Source: Gnetum montanum (lineage: Eukaryota > Streptophyta > Gnetopsida > Gnetales > Gnetaceae). From it: 64,000 bases of DNA. This document shows positions 1 to 11,362 of this stretch, piece after piece; positions within the stretch are counted from its first letter, which is position 1; every line of letters starts with the position of its first letter. Location of the stretch: the NCBI GenBank assembly GCA_015680685.1, contig MNCI01000177.1, positions 418,949 through 482,948 on the forward strand, in the 5' to 3' direction. Below the pieces are notes generated by a model. That model had not been told where the DNA came from. It did no database searches and worked only from the letters and a program-made list of their open reading frames with translations. The translations under genes and the position numbers were made by a program.

Positions 1-182
1 AAATTAAAAGGATTGCTAGAATATAAATTTGGAAATTTTGAAAATTTGAAATTTAAAATAGAGCAGTAAAATTGAAAATAGGGAGACAAAAATTGAATAG
101 ACAGTAATAAGAAATATGATAATTTATATTTTTTAAAGAAAAAGAAACATAAAAGGAAAATGAAGAAAAGGTTGAGAAACTG
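1..182 (-). mobile_element. Start of internal region of an LTR element (minus strand)
   Basis: This AT-rich, A-rich stretch lies directly downstream, on the minus strand, of the primer-binding site at 183-199. It is therefore most simply the untranslated leader of the LTR retrotransposon whose 5' LTR is 206-1543. No coding frame is visible. The rest of the element lies left of the window. Confidence 0.55.
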
Positions 183-199
183 CCCTCCTTCTAGCGCCA
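183..199 (-). promoter_or_regulatory. Primer-binding site of LTR element
   Basis: On the minus strand the sequence TGGCGCTAGAAGGAGGG starts 6 nt past the end of the LTR that finishes at 206. The TGG start and this placement are typical of a tRNA primer-binding site. I did not assign the tRNA. Both features together fix the LTR end and the minus-strand orientation. Confidence 0.7.
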
Positions 200-1008
200 A
201 AAAGGTGTTGATGCATAAATTTTGGACACGCCGCCAACACCTGTGAAAACTCGTTTTAGGAGACTATCGCCTAAGGTGCCTCCCGTATGGGTACGGAAAC
301 TCGGGAATAGTCTCAGCTGGAAAGGGCAATGTGACGAAACAATAATAACAATATTTTAAAACGAAATATCAAAACAAAAGCTTAAATTTGATTTAATATT
401 TAAAGACTTCAATTTAATTCAATATTTTGGGAACTTAAAATAGTTTGTGAAATTTATAAAATAATAAATAATTGTCGTCTTGGGCGTAGCAGCAGGGCGA
501 GGATCTACGTGTTGTAGTTGGGCAGGGTTTACGTGCAGCCGTGGGAAGAAGACTGTGAGCTTCCGCCGCCACGGGAAATGCGAGCACATGTGCTGCTGCT
601 GCCGTGGACGTGGGAGAAATCAGCCCGAGCGCAGTCACTGTTGTGGCCACGTCCGTGACCGCGAAAAGGCAGAGGACGTGCACATCTGAGAGTGCGTGAA
701 ACTGTTCATGCAGGCAAGAGCGGAAGCGAGGGTTCAGTGAGAGGAGGGGCTAGAGCAGGCGCGGAGTGGTGAGATCTGAGGCAGAAAATTGGTGGATCTG
801 TCGTTGCTGTTGCGGCTATGGCCGCAGCTGCAGGAAAAGAAACCAAGGGCATGCAGATCCCACCATGCGTGGAGCAGACTGTGGAGGCGCGGGCTGCAGC
901 AAAGGCGGATGGACTGCGCGGGTGAAAGAACAGTGGCTGCGGAGGCAGATAGAGAGACATCGCGGTTTCTCGTGCAACAAGGAAGGTGAATGTTGCGCAG
1001 CGACGGAC

Positions 1009-1143
1009 GAACAGATGGTGACGCGGGTGGCGGCCGAACGGGTGGCAACGCGGGCGATGGCCGAACGGGTGGCAACGCGGGCGGCGGACGAACAGGTGGT
1101 GACGCGGGTGGCGGCCGAACAGATGGCGACATGGGCAGTGGTG
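1009..1143. repeat. 27-bp minisatellite, five copies
   Basis: Five head-to-tail copies of a 27-bp unit start at 1009, 1036, 1063, 1090 and 1117, each beginning GAAC. The unit length is a multiple of three, so it gives 9-residue repeats in open frames on both strands. This explains the long overlapping frames here without any gene. Confidence 0.9.
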
Positions 1144-1346
1144 AGGAAGGCAGGAAAACTCAGCGGAGAACTGAAACCTCGCCCCTAAACCCCTGGAAAC
1201 CTGCCACCCGAATCTGCCATCAAAGAAAATCGGTACAGGGCCAGAGCTGCTCCGTAGGCTGAAATTGGTGTGAGCAGGACCGGATCTGCTCCGCAGAGAA
1301 GTGTCCGAAGAAAATCCCCCCCTTCCAGCGTGCTCCTCCCTCCCTG

Positions 1347-1352
1347 TTTATA
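1347..1352 (-). promoter_or_regulatory. TATA box of the GC-rich LTR
   Basis: The minus strand reads CCACTATAAACAGGGAGGG, a TATAAA motif about 190 bp inside the LTR start, followed by GC-rich sequence. This is the usual position for the promoter at the U3/R border. Confidence 0.6.
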
Positions 1353-1566
1353 GTGGCTTCCCTGCACGAGGAAGGAAAAAAACCTAACCCTAATTGTTGG
1401 CCACCTTTCCACATCAGAGCCATCTAAAAATAAAAATACAAGAAAACAAGCCTTAAATTTATATTTTATTTTATATATTTTTTTAATGTTAAACTGGTTC
1501 AAACAAGGCCCTATGCCTAGCATGGGTGAGGTTGGCCTCAACACATACCAGGTGAGGGAAATTAGG

Positions 1567-2688
1567 TTTATTTACTTGAAAAGGAATTGTATGGTTTTAA
1601 AAAAGCCCATAGAGCTTGGTGTGCTAGATTAAATAGATATTTAAAAAATAAAAACTATGAGAAATGCTCTTTAGAAAATGTGTTGCATAGGAAAGTAAAA
1701 TAAAAATATATGATTTTGATTATGATATTTGTTGATGATATTGTATTTACAAGTACTAGTGATGAACTAGTTGGACACTTTAAGGAGCATATGATGCAGG
1801 AATTTGAAATGACAAATTTTGGATTATTATCTTATTGCTTAGGTATATAGATTGAGCAATTACAGAATGGAATCTTTTTGAACTAGAAAAAATATGTAAT
1901 GCTTAAAAAGTTTGAGTTGGCCACCAACAAGCCAGTTAGCATACCATTAATAGTAAGTTCAAAATTATCTAAGCTTATTAATGCTAAACCTATGAATGAA
2001 AATTTGTATATGTCTATGGTGGAAACTTTCATATATCTAATGGCTCCCTGGGTAGATCTTCAATTTACAAGTAGTTTGATTTCAAGGTTTATGACTTTGC
2101 CATCTCATTTACACATGCTTACTGCAAAAATAATTTTATATTATGTTAAGAGTACATGTTCTTTTAATATGATTTATGAAGCTAATAATAACTTAGGCTT
2201 GTTCAACTATGTTCACTCTAATTGAGCTTAGATGTTTAGAAGATTGTAAAAGTACTACTAGTTATGCCATGTTGCTTGATGGTAGTTTATTTTCTTAATG
2301 TAGTAAGAAGCAAGCAAGTGTTGTAGTATCCATAATAGAAAAGGATTACATGGTAATTCATAATGCAGGTCAACAATTACTATGGTTCGAATAGTTATTA
2401 AAAGAATTCATCATTTTAGAAAAGATGTTGATAAAGTTACTCAATGATAGTTAATCATCTATCGTAATGATAAGAAATCTAGTACAACATGTCCTAATAA
2501 AGCATACCAAGATTAAGTATCACTTTATTTATGAGTTGGTTATAGTTGGTCTAATTTCTACTAAATATTGTTCCACCAGATATCAACTAGTAGATTTCTT
2601 TACAAAGACTCTCAACAAAGGAACATTTTAGAAGCTACGAGAGTGGTTGAATATTCTTGACATTAAGATCAATGGAAAGAATTGAATA
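1567..2688 (+). pseudogene. Ty1/copia pol remnant (RT and RNase H)
   Basis: The plus strand encodes a broken copia reverse transcriptase and RNase H. VYLLEKELYGFKKAHRAW near 1570-1630 matches the copia 'LKKALYGLKQAPRAW' block. The RT active-site block reads FVDDI, with VDD at 1731-1739. The ORF at 1899-2225 holds the block after the active site. RNase H pieces follow (DRKST-like near 2240, IKYHFIYELV near 2512-2540, YQLVDFFTKTLNKG near 2580-2620). The protein ends near 2685 with LDIKINGKN and a stop. In-frame stops and frameshifts occur throughout, and no integrase or gag is present upstream because the 206-1543 LTR abuts it. The element is dead. No LTR was recognised downstream. Confidence 0.85.
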
Positions 2689-2689
2689 A

Positions 2690-3239
2690 GGAAACAAACT
2701 TTAAAAAATAAAAGTTAGAGTTACACTAGTTGAAACATTGGCAATAGTTCTTCATTTCCATATGCTACCTTAACATCAATGGGAAGCTCATTGGATTTTT
2801 TTGTCAACATGGAATTAAGATCATAAAAACCTCCTTGTTCACTCTTCAATGATAATACAATCCATCTTGAAGAGATACCAATACATATAGGTTTGATTAT
2901 TCAACTCATTAGTATTCGATTAGTGTTGAGCACATGCCATACTTTTTTTCCTCTAAAACATTAAAGGGGAATGTTTTTCTTAGGTATCACAAACTTAAGA
3001 AAACTAGGATACTAGTGTAAGAGATATGGTTTGAGAAAGCCTTTTGTTTAGTGTAGAATAAAGTTTTCAATATCCATTAAAATAAGTACTACCTCTTGGA
3101 AGTACGTTTAAATTATCTCTAAAGTCAAATTAGATACCACCATTACATCCAACGTGTCAAAAACCTAATAATAAACTCCTCATATACAGAAAACAAAGGT
3201 TGAATTTAAAAGTTTTCACTACTAAAACGTCTACTCGAA
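2690..3239. other. AT-rich 3' flank of the copia remnant
   Basis: I see no coding frame. The segment is probably the copia 3' untranslated region and a decayed LTR, but I could not find matching LTR ends. Confidence 0.4.
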
Positions 3240-3610
3240 CTTCAACCAAAAATCAACAATGATCAATGCAATGACATCAATAATCAATGTGATGATGTTA
3301 GCCATTACATTAGCAAGTCATGTGAGCATCATGTTAGCAATCAATGCAATGACATCAAAAATCAATAAGGTCAACATGCCACATCATCATCACATTAGTG
3401 TTATATCATCACCATGTTAATACTGCTTTAATGCCATGTTAGTACCACATCAACCACCATGTTAGTAGGAAACTTCCACATTATCATGTCACATCTAGTG
3501 TAGATCCACACACTTTACCACAATAGAACCAAGTCCTTTAGACTCTACCATGTCAATAATGAATCCCACAAGCTCTACCATATCAGCAATGGATTCCCTA
3601 GACTTGCCAC
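3240..3610. repeat. Degenerate CATCA/ATGTTAG-rich repeats
   Basis: Imperfect short repeats alternate here, with motifs such as AATGCAATGACATCA, ATGTTAGC and CCATGTTAGTA. The block lies just upstream of a TATAAAA at 3624-3630 and of an LTR end at 4842. It may be the U3 of that LTR, comparable with the palindromic U3 of the better-preserved elements to the right. Confidence 0.5.
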
Positions 3611-4842
3611 ATCAATAGTGTGTTATAAAAACTTTTCATGTGAGCATGCACCCAACTTTGTGTTCACCAAAAATAAAATTTATATTTTTATGATGGTGTC
3701 AATTTGATTCGTTGAATTGTAGATTAACATCCTTATCTTTTCTATCATAAATACTAATTCACTTCTCTTATTTGTTATTTTTAGCTAGTTTGCTTTATTT
3801 ATTATTTGTTCCATGGATGATTATCTTTAAAATAGGAATATTTATGAGAAGCCCAAAATTTATGTGATAATACCAATAAATTGAATTTTATCTAAGGCTT
3901 CCATGATACTCTTATGTTATTTTATATCCTTATTCATGATATAAATACATTTGCAAATATGCATTTGTAAGACATGAAGATAAAGATTACAGATAGGAGA
4001 AAATATAAGAAAAGAAGAAAAGAGAAAAAGGCAAGTGTTAAGAATGTGAAAGGCCTAAATCCATGTGAGATTGATTTGGTGCTTACATATTTTTAGTTTT
4101 TTTTATTTATAGTTGTACTTTTTGTACAATTTTATGGTTTTATGTTATTTACCTTTGGACACAACTTTAATTCATAATTTTTTTAAGTTTGAATTCTTGC
4201 ATTTATTTACATTTACATTGTGCACTAAGGTGATTTTAATCAAGTTTATAATGTTTCCAAGATTTCTATCCTCTATGGTATTTTTGGACATACATTATAA
4301 GGTTCTTAGTAACCTTCAATCATGTCGATATAATGAACAAACATAATAAGTAGTTAACATGAGTTAAAGAATACAAGAAACCAAATTATATTTTACAAAC
4401 TCTAAATAGATCTATTATATTCATTATAGTACTGGAATTTTTTTAGTCTCTTTACTTGTAATTTACTTTAATTTCATTCACTTAGCTAAATATTTTTACT
4501 TTATTGCACTTAGTAATTTTCATGAGTATGACCAACTTTAAGCATAAATGTATTAATATTTGGTAATCCCAGTATTAATACTTGGTACCCCTAGTAGTCA
4601 AAACTTGGTAACCTAGCAAACTTAATACATGTTCAAGATATGTATAGTAAGTTGGGAATGTATGCTCTATGCTTAGGATAAACTAGATATTTTTCTCGAC
4701 TTAGAATAATTAGATAAATACTTTAATATTTTAATATATATATAGGACATCCAACTAGTCTCAATTTATAGAATTTGACCGAATTATATGTGTATGACTA
4801 AGATTTATATGGTTGGACATAGAGTTACTCAACCACTCATCA
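3240..4842 (+). repeat. Decayed 5' LTR of an Athila-like element
   Basis: The end ...CAACCACTCATCA at 4842 is followed by one base and a primer-binding site, the same arrangement as in elements C and D. The part from about 4330 to 4842 aligns by eye with the 3' half of the C LTR (for example TGGTAATCCCAGTA at 4561 compared with 35309). The start is uncertain: I placed it before the repeat block and the TATAAAA at 3624, but the LTR could be shorter. The orientation is plus, so the internal region runs right from 4861, though no gag is recognisable there. Confidence 0.5.
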
Positions 4843-4843
4843 T

Positions 4844-4860
4844 TGGCATTATTACTAGGA
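4844..4860 (+). promoter_or_regulatory. Decayed tRNA-Asp primer-binding site
   Basis: TGGCATTATTACTAGGA follows the LTR end. It is the tRNA-Asp complement TGGCGCCGTTGCCGGGGA with several changes, most of them C-to-T or G-to-A at former CpG sites. This marks an old Athila-like insertion. Confidence 0.65.
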
Positions 4861-5867
4861 CTGATGCTAGAAATTTAGATAGTTAAGTTTAATCAAAAAT
4901 CATTGTGGTGTTATTAAATACCTACATCAAGGTTAGTATAACACAAGTTAATAACATCACATGCAACCATTCATAATTACAATCTCATAAGTTCTACATG
5001 CATAATGTTGCATACAAGAGTCTAAATCAAGGATACTAAACAATGGTTCACCATACCACTATGCACCATCACAACATAATCACTATGCTAACTATCATAA
5101 CCTAACCACATATGCACAACACAAAAATCATATGACTACTATAATCACATCAAGGTCTAATCATGCCTACATAATATAGGAATCATATCATTTATACTCT
5201 TCTATACATAAAATTAATAACTGTTCCTAGAAATTCCAAGCCATACAACATGCATCATATATGTAGCCCTAGGTCATTAACCATCTAGAGGATACATTTG
5301 TGCATGTCAATATGTCCTAACATCTCATACCAATCATGGGCCTTTTCTATACGCTCCCACTCTTAGCATGAGCACTAAGACAAGAGCATCATTGATGAAT
5401 CCCAAGGAGGTCAATGCATTCCCTCCAATATGCTTCATCATAAATTGGTTCACATCCTTATGTTAGTACCACTTGTACATATGTATGCATATATTACACA
5501 AATCATAGAGATGCCCATAGGTCACAATATATCAAAGCCAAATGACTAATGAAGCACTCATTCAAACATGGATCCTAAGCAACAAGTACTACAAGTTTCA
5601 AGTATAAATGCTAACATGATAACAAAAATTGAATTATTTTTATGTATTATTATCAACTATAAATTTGCATCCATGCCTCGTACTATAATAGCATTCAAAT
5701 ATGAGTTGTATCTATTCTAAAATTTACTAATAGAACTCTTACAATGCTCATCTACAATGATCATGACCTTAATTATGGCTAGTGACTCACTTACCCCTAT
5801 ACTTTAAAAGGGACTAGAACCCTAATATAGCTCACATCTACCTTATGTCATCATCATAATTTTAGCC
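4861..5867. other. AT-rich stretch, no gene seen
   Basis: By position this is the leader of the decayed Athila-like element, but I found no gag-like frame. It is rich in CAT/ATC words and low in CpG. Confidence 0.4.
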
Positions 5868-6035
5868 TTATCCCAATAAAATGGGGTTGGCTACATGAGG
5901 TTTTTTTTTTTATCATTCACCTTTATGAAAAGCTAGATCTTTATTTATTTTTAGTTTCTTCAAATTATCTTCAATTTTTTTCCTTGTCTTATTTAGTCTT
6001 TTCTTGGTGACTTTCCTAAAATAGTAATGTCTCAT
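5868..6035 (-). pseudogene. RTE-type LINE, C-terminal tail
   Basis: On the minus strand this stretch reads, with frameshifts, like the last 50 or so residues of a plant RTE LINE polyprotein. There is a basic 'VTKKRLNKTRKK'-like segment, then an HVANPILLG-like end, the counterpart of the common plant RTE ending 'RIHVADP'. On the plus strand the same end appears as CCAATAAAATGGGGTTGGCT. Only the tail is left, as expected for 5'-truncated LINE copies. A poly-T run (plus) interrupts it near 5900. Confidence 0.6.
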
Positions 6036-9000
6036 ACCAACCTCATGTCTTCATATAAAATCTAAATACAACTTAGCACTAGAGCTTCACATCTATTATC
6101 AACTCATGACCCATGAAAAATACACAACCAATACATGTCACAACCTCACTATGGATACATCATGATTGTATCTAATTTGTAACAATCTTGAAGTAGAAAA
6201 TCAAATATACCATAAACTTGCTACTCTTCTTGTATGACTTGTGCCAAATAAACCCTTCTTCGTGGCCAAATCATGATGATGTCACAACTCACAATCATGT
6301 ATGAAACTAATAACATATGTTACTATGACTACAATGCATTGATTGTAAAACCTAAGTTCCTTTAACCCTTCCAAAAGACTTGGCTATGATGGAGCTATGG
6401 ATTTCTTAGGGACTCATGCTTAAAAAAATCAGAAATTATAAAAATTGATTTCACATGTAACTAATGGCTTAAAAATACATCTATTGCAACCACCGCATTA
6501 TCATATGCCTAAGAAATAGTAAGGAGTCATCTACTACCTCTAAGAATTAAAATAAAAATCATAAGCATAGAATTATAAAAATTCCATGATAACAATCAAA
6601 CCTCGATGATACTGTAAGTATATGAAAATAACTCCATACAAACAACATTAACATCATGATGATCCTATCCATCTTGGCATGTTCTTGTGACCATGAACAA
6701 AAATCCAACAACCTAAAGAAGGGAACTAGTAAAGATACTCATCTTAAATTTAAAACCTATTCAAACTAAATACTAGAATCTAAAGCATCAAAATGCATCC
6801 AACTAAGTGTTGGATCTTCCACAACCCAAACTAAACCTTTCTTATAATAGTCTACCTAGCACCAACTCATCAATGACCTAAAAATCAAAGAAATCAACTG
6901 AGAATTAAGAGAAATTAGAGGAGAAGAGGAAATGCCACAAAAGTCCAAGATGTAAGGTCAAGAAGAAAAGGAGTAAATATGTTCATTATTTATTAATAAA
7001 ACTAAATATAAATTATTTTAATTGTGATTTTAATTTTCTAAGATTTTTCAACCATTTTCCTTATGAGAACTAACATTAAGGAATCCACACTTCCTAAATT
7101 AATCACATAACATCCAATTAAAATACTAATCAAACTTATGATTCTCATAACTCATCCACATTATAAGCATAAATCTACACAAGCATCATACCATATAGTG
7201 AGTAGCTAAGCACATCCAAACATGCATAACATGTTAATCATCATAATTTCATAACATTGTTTATCACAACACTTACTCCTAATTATATGGCATGGTTTCC
7301 TAATAACAATGCTCATAAATGGATACCATTCATAGTCATGCCTATCTAAAGCTTAGTCTTTCCGAAAAACTTCTCACTCTATGAGTCATACCACTAAGTT
7401 ATGCATCTATGAAGATTAATGTGGATAGTCATGGAATCATAATATTATGCATAATCATAATTCTCATAAATCTTATAAGATATCACTAGAATAATTCATC
7501 TAACTACACATTTCCATGATCCCCAATTGATACTAGGCATGCATTTTCATTATAAACATAATATCATGAGGTCCTATGGTAATGGGTTATACAAATTTCA
7601 TTAATACTTATGTAGCTTATCCTATTTTGTTTGAATAAGGCAAGGATGATGATGATGATTTGGGTGCTTTATTTTGTTGTGGGTTTTTGATACTTTCTTT
7701 CTACTATATAATTCTTTCATATTTTTTTTTATTATACTTATTAAGCTAAGATAGTAGTAAATGTTTATCATTTTAGGCTTGTTTTGTATGGGAATTTATA
7801 TCATAAATTTGTTTAGATCATTTTCTATGTTTCTGGTGAATTTTGGGATATGTGAAAACCTTGCCTAACTTGTTTCTTGAATATTTTATGATTAGTTTGG
7901 ATATGCAAGAATTTTTTGGAAATATTGACTATCTTAAAGGATTTTTTTGCTATTTTTGAAATCTTTTGAAAAAATAAAATATGATAAAAAATCAATATCT
8001 ATTAGGACTAGGTTTTCTAAATTAGTAGTAGGAACCATAAATCTTTGGGATATCTCTGTCTATATGAAGTAGTGAGATGTTTCTTAGTAGACCCCACTAC
8101 CCTATGGGAACAAGAGTTTAATAGATTCCCTACTTAGGATTTTGATTCATAAGTTCATGTTTAATTGAAAATCTAGCTAAGACCATAACACTAAGTAGTT
8201 GAGTCTAATGGTATGTAGTGAGGCATAGTCAAGTCTATCCTTCTAAGGTATGTGTCAATGTCATTAAGGATATTAGTACTAAGGTTATTATTAAGGCTCT
8301 ACCATTAAGAACTCATTTTAAATCACTATGTTAGTCTAATGTTAATAATAAGATTATTTAAAGGCCTGTCAAGATATTTTTGGTAGTGGGGGTAACAAAG
8401 ACCTATCCTTTGAAGATTCATGAACTAAACTGAAATTATGTAGATTTTTTAAAAATTTATAGCATATTTGAACTTAGAATACTTAATTAGAAAACTTTGT
8501 TCAACCTATATCCTAAGAATTTTGGCCCAAATGTTATATGATCACTAAATAGAAAAACAAATTAACCTTTCTTATTTGAGGGGTTCTAACTCCTCCTACA
8601 TTTTAATGTAGAGTGTCCATAGGAGTTAAGCAAATTCTATAAGAGAAATATGGGATGACATGTAGCTTAGTATTGTATAAAATGGATCCTATGAACTTTG
8701 AAAATAATTTTTGAAACTTTCATATTTTTATAAAATAGATATTTTATATACATTTTGGATATTTTAGCCATGTATATATATTTGTGAATAAATACTAAAC
8801 TATATTAGTTATGAAATTTCATTTGTGCCATCTTGTTTGGGACATCGTAGGGATCATTTTTTTGGTTGGCATGCACTATACATTTGGAAAAAATATTATT
8901 TTATTATATAAATATTTTATTAACTATTATTTGATTTCATAAATATTAAACATGAATAACTTTATTTTTAGGTATCCAATTAAGGTGAGATAAGTGTTAA

Positions 9001-9463
9001 TTATTTTTACATACCCTTTCATTATGTAATTTATTTTATTTTTTGATATATACATTTTCTTAGTTGCATTAATTTTCATTTTTCTTTAACTATTGTTATT
9101 TAATTATTTATGCTAATAGTAAGGTATTTTGTTCTACCATATAGCTCTATTTCCTTTATAGTGATCCATAGAAAACTAAGTTTAGACAACTTCATCAATT
9201 AACATGCCTTCTAAAAAAGGGCATGCAAAAGAATCATGGATGCACATAACTATCCATGGAGCATCTTTACACCAAGCATTCTGAAGGACTAGATTTCTCA
9301 AGCCAAACTTCAGCATTAACAAATACTATCCTAAAGACATGATTTTAATACATACTAACATACAACTTGAACAAGTAGAATATCTATGTATAGCTTCTAC
9401 TCAACAATATAATTTGTTAAAGAAGACAGAATTTTTGCTTTTTGAAAATTACTAGAGAAAAAT
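6036..9463. other. AT-rich decayed repeat DNA, no gene seen
   Basis: No coding frame of interest and no LTR ends were recognised. Composition and low CpG suggest old retrotransposon noncoding sequence. A change near 7620 from C-rich, CAT-type words to T- and G-rich sequence may mark a junction between two old insertions. Confidence 0.4.
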
Positions 9464-9508
9464 TGTTTCTTTTTTCTTTTCTTTTTTTTCTTTTTTTTTT
9501 TTTTTTAT
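9464..9508. repeat. Polypyrimidine tract
   Basis: A run of T with interspersed C, about 45 nt, contains a long uninterrupted T stretch. This is low-complexity DNA and may be the copy of a LINE or SINE poly-A tail on the minus strand. Confidence 0.7.
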
Positions 9509-10444
9509 ACAAATGATTTTCTTATGAAAAAGAAAACAAACTTTTGTAAAATCCTTATTTTGCCAAACCAAATGAATAATACTTATCAAATATAAATTGG
9601 GAAGTGATGTTTTTTAATTTAGATTAAAGAAATCATGAAGCAAAATATAATTAAAAGCTTTAAACTCATTGATATTCTCTACTACCTCAAGGAGTTTTAT
9701 CTTCTTTATTCTTAGATCATCAGTTACCAAAATATTCTCCACTAAAATTCTTTTTGCGAAACCAATAAATTATGTGCAAAGACATCCTGATTTTTATAAT
9801 AGAAAAACGTAGCTCATAAATGAGATATATAATTTCAATAACTTAAACTAAGATGTAATATTCAAAATCCTTTTAAAAATCTCTTTTAAGAAAACCATAA
9901 AACTCGAAAAATGCAGGGTCAAACCGCTGCCAAAGGTAAAGATCCATATCATGGAAGATATGGAAATCTGAAAATAAACACAATACCTCTTGTTTGGCTG
10001 TCACTTTTATTTCTAAATACGTCAATGATTCTTGATAGGAGCAGTCCCAAAATAAGTGTAACAAAATAAACGAGTAACCTCTCTTGTCGTTGCACTTTTA
10101 AAATGATAAAACTAAACGGATGTTTTGAAATCGATTTTCAATTCAGAAATAAACATTATCGGCAGTGAAACAGAGCTAATACTCATTAAATACATTAATC
10201 ATCGTAATAAAAAGCAAAAAGCGTAAACAGCGAACAATTCATACATTGTTAAACGCAACCAACCGCTTGGCTTGAATTGCACACATTAGGGATCCTTCCA
10301 CCAGAAACTCCAGACCTTTTTCCATTTCTTTCTGGACCTCTGAGATTTGGTATCAAAGGAAATTTGAGATCATGTAAAAGTTTTCTCATGGATCAAAGTT
10401 AGGAAAGTTTTCTAACCAAGCTCTCAGTGAAAGGATACTTACCA

Positions 10445-10585
10445 TAAGCCGATGATAGACGAGTGTGCTTCTATCATTTTCTCCTTTTGGAAAACCAGGT
10501 TTTTGTGTTAAATGATTTAACACAGAAACCATACTTTCCTAAAGGAGAAAATAATAAATCTACATTATATAATATCGTTGGCTTA
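10445..10585. repeat. Long imperfect foldback (hairpin)
   Basis: The core, 10476-10513 against 10515-10552, pairs at 32 of 38 positions around a single centre base. Outer arms continue to TAAGCC at 10445-10450 and GGCTTA at 10580-10585 with more mismatches. A transcript from either strand would fold into one long stem. It could be a small MITE, a microRNA-type precursor or an inverted duplication. The open frame 10463-10675 runs through it and is not credible as a protein. Confidence 0.75.
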
Positions 10586-10829
10586 GAAATTCCACTTTAC
10601 CAAGATAATTATGGATTAGAAAAATTTAGCAGTAAAGTACTTCTAAGACTCCGCTGTCCTATCAATCCAAAATGATGTTATTGACTGTAAGTAAAAATCA
10701 TAACATGTTAACTGAAGGCTTAAGCAAAAATTCAGTTTCAAATATTCTACTGATCATGGCAAAAAAATTGAAACCTCATAACCCATTAAAGTTTGTAAAA
10801 AATAAAATAAAATGAAAAGCATATACCAG

Positions 10830-11240
10830 GATTAAAGGTTTTAACTTTCCTTGATAAAGGGCTCTGGTAAAAGAGGGAGGCATGCCAGCGTGGGCTCAAG
10901 TCTCCTCTCTCCACTTGACATTTGCGGAGCTTTTTCTTGCATCCTAGCATTCTGACCACTTTATAGTTACTAAAAACACCAGCAATTCCCAGCATGATTA
11001 AACATTTTATATAAAAAATCTATTTATAGTTTATGCCACCTGTAAAACTCGCCTCCATATTTCTTAAAGTTATCGAAATTTGATCACAAGGTTCTCCCAC
11101 ACTGGCTGTAGTGACTGAAAGGGATCAGAAGTAGGCATACTGGTCCAAGTATGGACGCTATCATAGTTTGAAGGTTGCTCCTCTTCATCATGATGGCTAG
11201 ATTCGTCGCTGCTTTGAAACCTCCAAAATTTTCTGCCCAT
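10830..11240 (-). pseudogene. Candidate exon fragments, unrecognised
   Basis: On the minus strand a frame near 11060-11230 gives an acidic, low-complexity stretch (SSDESSHHDEEEQPSNYDS) ending VWENLVIKF. A second piece near 10850-10965 gives MSSGERRLEPTLACLPLLPE and ends at a stop. Potential acceptor (TGTTTTGTCTGTAG) and donor sites occur around them. A competing open frame of similar length covers the first piece (11084-11344), so the reading frame is not settled. I do not recognise the product. It could be a real exon pair, a captured gene fragment or chance. Confidence 0.25.
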
Positions 11241-11362
11241 TCACTTTTACCTATTTCTAATGACTTCCTGAGAGTTGGGATTCTACAGACAAAACAAATG
11301 AGTTTCACGGATCGGTCACTAGAATTATGCTTTCTTAATTGCAAGTTGAGGCATGAAAGATT

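Larger units (their letters stand above)
206..1543 (-). repeat. GC-rich 5' LTR of a gypsy-type element
   Basis: Read on the minus strand, the segment begins TGTTGAGGCC at 1543 and ends CATCAACA at 206, so it has TG...CA ends inside a short inverted repeat TGTTGA/TCAACA. A TATA box lies at 1347-1352 (minus) and a primer-binding site follows the end. The stretch of about 480-1400 is GC-rich and CpG-rich, unlike almost all of the window, which suggests a recent insertion or an unmethylated state. It abuts copia pol at its right edge, so it probably inserted into that gene. The target duplication cannot be tested because the other LTR is outside the window. The open frames here (for example 435-683, 734-1132 and 766-1188) follow the GC bias and match no family I know. 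Confidence 0.7.

Noticed and set aside
435-1544. Several overlapping long open frames on both strands (for example 734-1132 minus and 766-1188 plus)
   Set aside because: They result from GC-rich sequence and a 27-bp repeat that is open in several frames. The segment is an LTR with TG...CA ends, TATA box and primer site.
3240-3610. A CRISPR-like array because of short repeated words
   Set aside because: The repeats are imperfect with no regular spacing or unique spacers, and the DNA is plant nuclear.
10463-10675. 70-codon frame as a small protein
   Set aside because: It runs through both arms of a hairpin, so both halves derive from one inverted sequence. There is no family match.
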